Origin: Candidatus Zixiibacteriota bacterium
Lineage (GTDB): Bacteria; Zixibacteria; MSB-5A5; SM1-73
Reading direction: 5' to 3'
DNA: 5,706 nt
Assembly (NCBI GenBank): GCA_029933635.1
Contig: JAOZNS010000012.1
Location: 18,806-24,511, forward strand
The stretch's first letter is position 1; every line of letters begins with the position of its first letter. Below the pieces are notes generated by a model that was given only the letters and a program-made list of their open reading frames with translations, was not told the origin of the DNA and did not search any database. Shown in pieces: positions 1-5,276 of the stretch. The translations under genes and the position numbers were made by a program.

Positions 1-156
1 TTATACTCCTGGCCATATCCAAAAGTGCCTGATGCCACCAAAACCGGATTGGAAAACCTTACCCCAGCAATTTTGACCGAAAGATCAGGTTTTCGTTTCA
101 AATTGACTCCTGCAAAGAAGCACAAGATTAAGGATCTTTGGGATTATAAATCTTAA
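1..156 (+). CDS. C-terminal fragment of an unidentified protein
   Basis: Frame 1 is open from the first base of the window to a TAA at 154-156, giving the last 51 residues of a protein whose start lies upstream. The tail is basic and ends in D-L-W-D-Y-K-S, with a K/H-rich stretch (A-K-K-H-K-I-K) just before it and a proline-containing W-P-Y-P-K-V-P segment near the window edge. I see no motif, membrane segment or repeat that identifies a family, so no function is proposed. The gene converges on pyrK (stop at 246) across an 89-bp gap in which I see no convincing terminator hairpin. That this is a real coding end rests on the open frame and plausible composition only; a spurious frame of 51 codons is possible but less likely. 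Confidence 0.55.
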   Translation, partial: LYSWPYPKVPDATKTGLENLTPAILTERSGFRFKLTPAKKHKIKDLWDYKS

Positions 157-245
157 GAAGCCGTATCACAAATGGAATGAACAGAATCAGCAACTGGTGA
201 CAAAAAAGATCCCTTCCTTTCCTGTTATTGCCCATGGCTAAAGAT

Positions 246-1043
246 TCATTTCCAATCTATCTCCCGGGCGTCAAAGACTGGACCGTCCACACAAACCCTT
301 TGATAACTTCCATTTTTCAGTTTAGCCACACATCCCCAGCAGGCCCCCACCCCACAAGCCATGTGTGTCTCCAGCGAAACCTGACAAAAAAGGTTAAGTT
401 CCTTAGCGATCTCAGAAATTCTCTTCAACATCATTGGAGGACCGCAGGAATAAACGACCAAATTAGATTTATCATAGTTCCCTTTCTTTATCTCCTTGAG
501 GAAGACCTCGGTGACTTTGCCCTTTCTTCCCCTGCTTCCGTCATCGGTGGCAGTTATCAATCTGGTTTTCGTAGCTTTCAATTTTTCTGCATAGATGAGC
601 TGATTTTTGCTTTTGGCACCCAGAAAAAATGTCAATTTGTTTTGGCGAAATCTATGGTTCAGGCAGGTAAAAAGAAACCACAGCGGAGCTATCCCCATCC
701 CCCCTGCCACCAGCATGATCTCCTTGTTTTTTTCAGGCAAGTAAAAGCTGTTGCCGATCGGTCCAATTATATCCAGCGTGTCGCCGGGAGATTTCTTTGA
801 CAAAGCTTCTGTTCCCTTTCCCACGACTTTGAACAATATCTCCAAGCCCCCATTTTTTTTGTCTGTGCCATGAATGCTGAAGGCTCTTCTCAGAAGAGGA
901 TAATCGTTTGGAGTTACCTTTATATGAACAAAGTTTCCAGGCTTTGCTTTTTTGGAGATAAAGGAGGAGGAAAGGGTGAGTTTAAAAATCCCCTCCTGAA
1001 GATTCTCTTTGTGAAGGATCGAGATCGAGGACTGCGTGATCAT
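246..1043 (-). CDS. pyrK: Dihydroorotate dehydrogenase electron transfer subunit PyrK (class 1B)
   Basis: Iron-sulfur flavoprotein that passes electrons from NADH through FAD and a [2Fe-2S] cluster to the catalytic PyrD subunit in cytosolic pyrimidine synthesis. Counting from the chosen start (265 aa, the usual family length), the FAD-binding R-R-A-F-S-I motif is at 52-57, the nucleotide-binding G-G-M-G-I-A-P-L at 114-121 and C-G-P-P-M-M at 200-205. The cluster cysteines are 230, 235, 238 and 251 (C-x4-C-x2-C-x12-C), followed by the family's V-C-V-D-G-P-V-F. I chose ATG 1043 because it lies 1 nt after the upstream TPR stop and has a GGAAA 7 nt ahead. An ATG at 1082 (278 aa) would overlap the TPR gene by 38 nt and has no visible ribosome site. 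The gene is probably translationally coupled to the TPR gene. No pyrD is in the window. PyrK-like subunits also serve other oxidoreductases, but the C-terminal motif favours PyrK. Confidence 0.9.
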   Translation of the reverse strand: MITQSSISILHKENLQEGIFKLTLSSSFISKKAKPGNFVHIKVTPNDYPLLRRAFSIHGTDKKNGGLEILFKVVGKGTEALSKKSPGDTLDIIGPIGNSFYLPEKNKEIMLVAGGMGIAPLWFLFTCLNHRFRQNKLTFFLGAKSKNQLIYAEKLKATKTRLITATDDGSRGRKGKVTEVFLKEIKKGNYDKSNLVVYSCGPPMMLKRISEIAKELNLFCQVSLETHMACGVGACWGCVAKLKNGSYQRVCVDGPVFDAREIDWK

Positions 1044-1044
1044 G

Positions 1045-3138
1045 TTAGTGTTTCCAATCGCCTTGGTCGAGTTTTGAATCATCGCTTGTATCGGGTGGCT
1101 TCACCTCCACCGTGTACAGAAACCATCCACCCAACTGCATCATATCGATTTTTTCCGGGTCAAAGGTGGTCTCCAAAGCGGCCTTCTTGGCCGCCTCGTC
1201 TATCCATGGGTTCTCCAGTGAATTCACCACCTCCGCCTCGCTTACCGTGCCATCAAATTCAATCCTGATCTTTAGCACCACCGCCCCTTTGATGCCAGAA
1301 AGGATCTCCGTTTCCGGATAAACGAACTGGCCCCTTTTGAGCGGTGTGGGAGCTTTTGGTATCTGAGGACCAGAAGTATCGGGCAACTCTGAGGTGGTCG
1401 TATCTTGCTCCTCCTCCACCAGAACCTCCCTGGCAGGAGGCTTTGTAGGCTGAGTCCTCCGGGAAAAACCCAATTTTATCCGGGCTTCCTGGGCATATTC
1501 TGACTCTGGATAGTTATCTATCACCTCCTGATAGGCTAAAACCACGGTGCTATCGCCCGGATTGGCAAAATGTTCCATGGTCCAAGCTTTGGCAAAGGCG
1601 GATTTGCTGGCATACTGGCTATGGGGAAATTGCTCAATTATCAGATCATACAATGCCATGGCAGAGTCAACCTGATGTTCCTCAAAGAGAAGCTCCTCCG
1701 CCTTCTGGTAAAACCATTCCGCATTATCCGTCTCCAAGGCGAAGGATTCAACAGAGGCATTCAAAAACTCCAAGGCGGGCTTTTGGTAATCCGATTCCGG
1801 ATACTCAGCCAAAAGCCTTCGATAAATCTCCTCAGCCTCCACGGTGTCATGCTTTATGTTCTGGAGAATCCAGGCGGCAGCATAAAGGGATTTGGGAGCA
1901 TATTCGGACTGGGGAAACTGATCTGCCAGAGCTAAGTATTCAGTCAGAGCTGAATCGGGCTGATTCATTTGGGTCAGGTATAGCTCACCTAACAAAAACA
2001 GTGGTTTGCCGGGATCAGCCGTCTCTTCATCCGATAGTTGGCTTTTGTACTCCTCGATCTTAGAGATATTTGCAATTTGTGCTAAAGCCTGCTTGGCAAT
2101 CTCTGATCTGGAGCTTTCATTTTTACATTTTTCGTACATCTGTCTGGCTTGATCCAGTTCGCCAAACCTATCCTGATATATCTGACCCAGTTGAAAATAA
2201 GCTTTGGCTGACTCTTCGGTTCTGGGATAGCTTTCTGTTATGTCATAATACTCCTCCATTGCGAGGCAAAGTTCATCCAGAAAATAAAATCCCTCTGCGA
2301 CCTTTAACTTAATGGATGGAAGCTTGGTGGAAAATTTCTCATCTTTTGACAGCTTCTCATATATCTCCATTCCCTTTTGGTACTCTCCTAACATGTAACA
2401 GCATTCGCCTTCCTTGAATTTTGAGTCAAACAAAAGGTCCGTCGAAGGGCTATATTTTTCCACATCGGCAAATGCTTGCCTGGCATCTGAATAATCTTTT
2501 CTCATCCAGAAGCATTCTCCTATAAGGAATTGGGTCTTAGCTGCCAAGGTATCCGGATCAAATTCATTCAGGACCTTCTGGTAGTAGCTTATGGCATCTG
2601 AATATTCTTCCCTTTCGAAATAAATCCCGCCTAACATGAAGGAGGCTTCTGCCTTTCTTCTCTTTCCAATTTCCTTGGACTGAAGGAAATCTCTTAGCAT
2701 GGTTATAGCTTCCAGTTGTTCTTCTGAATTATAGTAACACAAGCTTATAAAGTATCGCGAATCATCCGCCAACTTGCTTTTGGGAAAGCTGGCTAAGAGC
2801 TCCTCAAATTTTCTCTTAGCCTTTGCATACTCTCCCATATTGAAGTAAGCTCTCCCTATCAAGAATAAGGCATCGTCAGCCCACTTGCTCTTGGGATGGA
2901 AGGCTAAGACTTTGGAGGCTTTCTTTATGGCGGTCTCGTAATGGCTTTTTCCAGCGGCTTTCCTCCTGTTTGCCGACGCCTTCTCTTGCGCCTTCTCTCC
3001 CGCCTTGAAACTTTTTTTAGCGTTATAGAAGGTATTATAATAGGTGCATCCACATAAAAGGAAAAACAAAAAAAGGGAGGTGATGAAGAAAGTAAAGAAT
3101 TTACTCCAGCGAATCCTATGTTTTCCGCTTTGCTCCAT
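1045..3138 (-). CDS. TPR-repeat lipoprotein with C-terminal TonB domain
   Basis: Large envelope protein, 697 aa from ATG 3138. The N-terminus is basic (K, H, R, R, K), then a Phe/Leu-rich hydrophobic stretch, then lipobox L-C-G-C with the lipidated Cys at residue 31, followed by T-Y-Y-N-T-F-Y-N. Residues about 60-555 are a string of helical TPR-like repeats (recurring F/Y-P-x-S-x-Y/W-A-x-x-A and L-G-x-x-Y patterns), BamD/YbgF-like in the first part. A Pro/Thr/Glu-rich linker spans about 560-602. A TonB C-terminal domain follows at about 605-682 (Y-P-E-T-E, G-I-K-G-A-V, D-G-T-V, D-E-A-A-K-K-A, F-D-P). A GTG start at 3153 would add five residues; an in-frame TGA at 3157-3159 caps the ORF there. 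The start overlaps the PflX-type gene by 23 nt. The likely role is scaffolding of envelope assembly or protein contacts; no partner can be named from sequence. Confidence 0.85.
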   Translation of the reverse strand: MEQSGKHRIRWSKFFTFFITSLFLFFLLCGCTYYNTFYNAKKSFKAGEKAQEKASANRRKAAGKSHYETAIKKASKVLAFHPKSKWADDALFLIGRAYFNMGEYAKAKRKFEELLASFPKSKLADDSRYFISLCYYNSEEQLEAITMLRDFLQSKEIGKRRKAEASFMLGGIYFEREEYSDAISYYQKVLNEFDPDTLAAKTQFLIGECFWMRKDYSDARQAFADVEKYSPSTDLLFDSKFKEGECCYMLGEYQKGMEIYEKLSKDEKFSTKLPSIKLKVAEGFYFLDELCLAMEEYYDITESYPRTEESAKAYFQLGQIYQDRFGELDQARQMYEKCKNESSRSEIAKQALAQIANISKIEEYKSQLSDEETADPGKPLFLLGELYLTQMNQPDSALTEYLALADQFPQSEYAPKSLYAAAWILQNIKHDTVEAEEIYRRLLAEYPESDYQKPALEFLNASVESFALETDNAEWFYQKAEELLFEEHQVDSAMALYDLIIEQFPHSQYASKSAFAKAWTMEHFANPGDSTVVLAYQEVIDNYPESEYAQEARIKLGFSRRTQPTKPPAREVLVEEEQDTTTSELPDTSGPQIPKAPTPLKRGQFVYPETEILSGIKGAVVLKIRIEFDGTVSEAEVVNSLENPWIDEAAKKAALETTFDPEKIDMMQLGGWFLYTVEVKPPDTSDDSKLDQGDWKH

Positions 3139-4018
3139 CTTGCATCCAACCACGCTTCAGACCCCACTTAAAAAAGCTTTCTATTGCAGATTCATATTCA
3201 TCTGGGCTGATTTTCCTGTTTATTGATACGTGAGTGTTTGCCTTGAAGCTGGGAAAATATTGACCCATCAGGCTTACCCACACGTCATCTGAGATTTCCT
3301 CTTTTATGAATCGGAAGGTTTGATCACTTCCGGCCAAGCCCCCGGGCAAAATTAGATGCCGGATGATAAGTCCTTTTCTGGCGATGCCGGTCTCATTGGT
3401 AACAAGATTCCCAACCTGTTGATACATCAATTTAATCGCTTTCCGATTTATCTGCACATAATTTTCAGCGGAAGAAAGTTCTTTGGCTATCTCGTTGCTT
3501 GAATATCGCATGTCGGGAAGATATACATCAATTATTCCTCGCATAAGTTCTAAAGATTCTTCAGCCTCATACCCCGAGGTGTTGTAGACCAAAGGAAGGT
3601 CTAAACCTTCATTCCAGGCGAAAGATAGCGCCTCAAGTATTTGAGGAACAAAATGGGTAGGAGTTACTAAGTTGATGTTGTGAGCTCCTTGGGATTGTAG
3701 ATAAAGCATCATATCTACAAGCTCTTGGGCGGTTATTTCCTTTCCGTGCCTCATCTGACTGATGGGGAAGTTCTGACAATAGATACATCTTAAATTACAG
3801 CCAGAAAAGAATATGGTTCCTGATCCTTTAGTTCCAGAGATGGGTGGCTCCTCCCCGTAATGGAGGTTATAGCTTGCCACCTTAGGATTTTTCCCAACTC
3901 CACAGAAGCCTTTCTCTCCTCTTAGACGATTGACCCTGCACTTTCGTGGACAAACCACGCAATTTTCTAAAAGCGCATATGCCTTTTCTATTCGCTCTTT
4001 TATATCTTTTACTCTCAT
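3116..4018 (-). CDS. PflX-type radical SAM protein (COG1313)
   Basis: 300-residue radical SAM enzyme of the family named PflX, related to pyruvate formate-lyase activases but of unknown substrate. The SAM-binding [4Fe-4S] motif is C74-N-L-R-C78-I-Y-C81-Q-N, preceded by the family's G-E-E-P-P-I-S-G-T. Four N-terminal cysteines (20, 23, 27, 39; C-x2-C-P-R-K-C-x11-C) make a second likely metal site, typical of this family rather than of plain PflA. Later family hallmarks are N-L-V-T-P-T-H (116-122), D-V-Y-L-P-D-M (164-170), R-H-L-I-L-P-G-G (220-227), M-G-Q-Y-F-P (251-256) and R-G-W-M-Q at the C-terminus. The start is firm: a TAG lies in frame 9 nt upstream of ATG 4018, although the ribosome site is weak. 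It ends inside the TPR gene, so the two are likely co-transcribed. AmrS (COG1180) is the nearest alternative; the N-terminal cysteines argue against it. Confidence 0.85.
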   Translation of the reverse strand: MRVKDIKERIEKAYALLENCVVCPRKCRVNRLRGEKGFCGVGKNPKVASYNLHYGEEPPISGTKGSGTIFFSGCNLRCIYCQNFPISQMRHGKEITAQELVDMMLYLQSQGAHNINLVTPTHFVPQILEALSFAWNEGLDLPLVYNTSGYEAEESLELMRGIIDVYLPDMRYSSNEIAKELSSAENYVQINRKAIKLMYQQVGNLVTNETGIARKGLIIRHLILPGGLAGSDQTFRFIKEEISDDVWVSLMGQYFPSFKANTHVSINRKISPDEYESAIESFFKWGLKRGWMQDGAKRKT

Positions 4019-4043
4019 TGGAATCTATAGACCTGTCTTAATT

Positions 4044-4103
4044 CTCTGCAGTCACTCAATTTATTGAGCAAAAACTCTGAATCACTCAATTTATCGGACA
4101 AAA
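4044..4103. repeat. Two-copy imperfect direct repeat of about 30 bp between sir2 and pflX-type genes
   Basis: Copy one spans 4044-4073 and copy two 4075-4103. Both begin CTCTG, share the exact 13-mer TCACTCAATTTAT (4052-4064 and 4082-4094) and end in CAAAA; about 25 of 30 positions agree with one gap. A degenerate third piece follows (ATCGGACAA at 4114-4122 matches the end of copy two). In copy one the core forms a perfect 6+2+6 inverted repeat (CTCAAT-TT-ATTGAG, 4055-4068), which copy two has lost. This lies in the leader of the PflX-type gene, so it could be a regulator site or just a local duplication. The rest of the 143-bp gap (4019-4161) shows nothing recognisable. Confidence 0.7.
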
Positions 4104-4161
4104 CACCCGATGAATCGGACAACTACAAAAGCTGTTTCATTTCAAACAAGTCCGGTTATGT

Positions 4162-4902
4162 TCATTTGAAGAATTTCACCAGAGATGGCAAAATCTCACC
4201 AGCCTTCCCGAACAGGCTCTCATCCACCAGATGAGTGATCTCTGTGGGGGAGATGTTGACTTCCACCACATAAGCTCCTGCTCTTTTGGCGATCAGGGGC
4301 AACGAAGCTGCAGGATGCACCACCGCGGAGGTGCCGATGGAGAAGAAAAGATTGCACTCTGACGAGACGGCAAAGGCATGGTTGATAGCATCCTGAGGTA
4401 ACATCTCTCCAAACCAGACTACGTCCGGACGGATATTTCCTCCACAGGGACATCTGGGAGGGGTGCCTTCAATCGTTCCCTCCAATGATTCATAAATTTT
4501 CCCGCACCGGATGCATTTGTTTCTCCTTATGTTCCCGTGTAGCTCAACCACATTCTTTGAACCTGCTTTATGGTGAAGTCCATCCACGTTCTGGGTGATC
4601 AGATTAAATTTGTCAAAATAGTTCTGAAAGTCGACCAGAGCCAGATGTCCTTGATTCGGTTCTATCTCCTCAATTATTTTCCTTCTATATTCATACCATT
4701 CCCATACCAGCTTAGGATTAGCCATGAAGGCATCAAAGGTGGCCAGCTCCTCTGGACGAAACTTTTTCCACAACCCATCCTTTCCTCGAAAGGTGGGAAC
4801 CCCGCTTTCTGCAGATATTCCTGCCCCGGTCAGAACCACCACCTTGGTTTTTTTCGACAGAAGCGACCTTAAAGAATCTGAAATCGTAATTTTCTCATTC
4901 AT
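4162..4902 (-). CDS. cobB: Sir2-family NAD-dependent protein deacylase
   Basis: Cytosolic sirtuin of 246 aa, normal bacterial length, which removes acyl groups from lysine using NAD and yields nicotinamide and O-acyl-ADP-ribose. Visible motifs: NAD-binding G-A-G-I-S-A-E-S-G (26-34), T-F-R-G (37-40), T-Q-N-V-D-G-L-H (103-110), the catalytic His at 122 in E-L-H-G-N, zinc cysteines 130, 133, 151 and 153 (C-x2-C-x17-C-x-C), V-V-W-F-G-E (161-166), the ribose-site G-T-S-A (190-193) and V-N-I-S (215-218). Tyr70 and Arg73 (Y-E-Y-R) match the Tyr-x-x-Arg pair that selects negatively charged acyl groups in human SIRT5 and E. coli CobB, so desuccinylase-type activity is inferred beside deacetylation. 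The start is supported by an AAAGGAGG ribosome site 6 nt upstream and a strong promoter. It heads the minus-strand gene series but is 143 bp from the next gene. Confidence 0.93.
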   Translation of the reverse strand: MNEKITISDSLRSLLSKKTKVVVLTGAGISAESGVPTFRGKDGLWKKFRPEELATFDAFMANPKLVWEWYEYRRKIIEEIEPNQGHLALVDFQNYFDKFNLITQNVDGLHHKAGSKNVVELHGNIRRNKCIRCGKIYESLEGTIEGTPPRCPCGGNIRPDVVWFGEMLPQDAINHAFAVSSECNLFFSIGTSAVVHPAASLPLIAKRAGAYVVEVNISPTEITHLVDESLFGKAGEILPSLVKFFK

Positions 4903-4908
4903 CTTGTT

Positions 4909-4916
4909 CCTCCTTT
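4909..4916 (-). promoter_or_regulatory. Strong Shine-Dalgarno of the sir2 gene
   Basis: Read on the minus strand this is AAAGGAGG, a near-perfect anti-16S match, ending 6 nt before the ATG at 4902. It is far stronger than the ribosome sites of the three downstream genes and fixes the sirtuin start. Confidence 0.85.
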
Positions 4917-4920
4917 GACC

Positions 4921-4950
4921 ATTATAAGGCTCATATCAATCATCAGTCAA
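4921..4950 (-). promoter_or_regulatory. Near-consensus sigma-70 promoter of the sir2 gene
   Basis: On the minus strand, TTGACT (4950-4945) and a perfect TATAAT (4926-4921) are separated by 18 bp. A start about 7 nt past the -10 box falls near 4914, inside the ribosome-binding sequence, so the predicted leader is only about 12 nt and begins almost at the Shine-Dalgarno. The -35 box lies inside the left inverted repeat (4928-4954), whereas the -10 box lies just outside it. Boxes are read directly from the sequence; activity is inferred. Confidence 0.7.
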
Positions 4951-4954
4951 GATA
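4928..4954 (-). repeat. Left inverted repeat with outward TTGACT
   Basis: Read on the minus strand it opens TATCTTGACTGATG, identical for 14 nt to the plus-strand copy at 5220, then diverges slightly (two short gaps and a substitution) and ends TGAGCC in both copies. Its TTGACT is the -35 box of the sir2 promoter. Confidence 0.75.
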
Positions 4955-4972
4955 TTTTACTCAAAGCTATAA

Positions 4973-4995
4973 CTTTGTCGAGAGCATTGACAAAG
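4973..4995. repeat. Hairpin, 7-bp stem and 9-nt loop
   Basis: CTTTGTC at 4973-4979 is perfectly complementary to GACAAAG at 4989-4995 around a 9-nt loop. There is no T-run after it on either strand, so it does not look like a terminator. It lies inside the inverted-repeat-bounded segment. Confidence 0.5.
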
Positions 4996-5083
4996 AAAAC
5001 ATTAATTACAGATGGGTCGCCCTATTTTGCATGGGTGCCCAAGGAAAATGCAGATAACAGTTAGTGGACCTATGAACCTTTTG

Positions 5084-5099
5084 GCAAAGCAAGCTTTGC
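5084..5099. repeat. Perfect palindrome GCAAAGC-AA-GCTTTGC, possible plus-strand terminator
   Basis: Two 7-nt arms flank AA. On the plus strand the stem is followed by a run of seven T at 5108-5114 and an outer AACC/GGTT pairing (5076-5079 with 5106-5109) is possible, so it could act as a weak intrinsic terminator. The 8-nt gap between stem and T-run and the absence of an obvious transcript ending here make a repetitive palindromic element equally plausible. Confidence 0.5.
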
Positions 5100-5219
5100 A
5101 ACTACGGTTTTTTTCTTTAGAACACAAATCCATCCTTTTATCTTTGGCTTTAATGTAAATATAACTTATATGAAATTTTATAAATTAAGAAAATTCTTGT
5201 ATTTTATGAGGACAGCTTT

Positions 5220-5245
5220 TATCTTGACTGATGTTTTGATGAGCC
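5220..5245 (+). repeat. Right inverted repeat with outward TTGACT
   Basis: Plus-strand copy of the sequence at 4928-4954: the first 14 nt are identical, and both copies finish with TGAGCC. It lies 31 bp ahead of the DUF5683-type gene and faces it. Confidence 0.75.
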
Positions 5246-5252
5246 ATGCTTT
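5224..5252 (+). promoter_or_regulatory. Possible promoter of the DUF5683-type gene
   Basis: TTGACT at 5224-5229 is a good -35 box, but 17 bp later only TGCTTT (5247-5252) is found, a poor -10. The geometry would give a short leader ending at TGAGG (5261-5265), mirroring the sir2 promoter. A second weak candidate is TTGGCT at 5144-5149 with TATATG at 5167-5172 (17-bp spacing), in the AT-rich stretch. I cannot tell which is used. Confidence 0.3.
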
Positions 5253-5276
5253 TGATTTTCTGAGGATTCGGGTTAA

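Larger units (their letters stand above)
4928..5245. mobile_element. Putative MITE-like element bounded by terminal inverted repeats
   Basis: About 318 bp bracketed by two inverted repeats (4928-4954 and 5220-5245), whose outer ends are GGCTCA and TGAGCC. Inside are a 7-bp-stem hairpin, a 16-bp palindrome, a short direct repeat (ATGGGTCGCCC at 5012-5022 and ATGGGTGCCC at 5031-5040) and an AT-rich right half. It has no transposase, as expected of a non-autonomous element. I see no clear target-site duplication, which weakens the call. The alternative is a divergent regulatory region with duplicated promoter or operator sequence. This element together with its edges makes up the 374-bp gene-free stretch 4903-5276. 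Confidence 0.35.

Noticed and set aside
52..233. Small minus-strand ORF after pyrK (about 35 codons, one hydrophobic stretch)
   Set aside because: No ribosome site, and it runs into the plus-strand coding end at 1-156; no sign of the start of pyrD.
228..800. 190-codon plus-strand ORF
   Set aside because: Lies entirely antisense to pyrK, whose motifs are unmistakable; the composition is that of a shadow frame. Other plus-strand ORFs over the TPR and sirtuin genes are rejected for the same reason.
246..1082. Longer pyrK start at ATG 1082 (278 aa)
   Set aside because: It would overlap the TPR gene by 38 nt, lacks a visible ribosome site and adds 13 residues with no family match; ATG 1043 has GGAAA at 7 nt and a 1-nt gap.
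3139..3153. GTG start for the TPR gene at 3153
   Set aside because: ATG 3138 gives a complete lipoprotein signal sequence and an ordinary start codon. A G-rich stretch before the GTG keeps it possible, but nothing requires it.
2925..3167. 80-codon minus-strand ORF overlapping the TPR start
   Set aside because: Out-of-frame shadow of the lipoprotein N-terminus, with an arginine/lysine-rich low-complexity end and no independent signals.
4020..4036. TATAGA just upstream of the PflX-type gene as a -10 box
   Set aside because: No acceptable -35 at 16-18 bp and it lies almost on the start codon.
4107..4118. CCGAT-GA-ATCGG hairpin as a terminator for sir2
   Set aside because: Stem of only 4-5 bp and no real T-run after it on the minus strand (only GTGTTTTG).
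4044..4122. CRISPR array
   Set aside because: Only two imperfect adjacent copies, no spacers between them and no cas genes.
4987..5015. Perfect TTGACA at 4987-4992 as a plus-strand -35
   Set aside because: No matching -10 at 16-18 bp; the TTGACA is mostly explained as an arm of the 4973-4995 hairpin.
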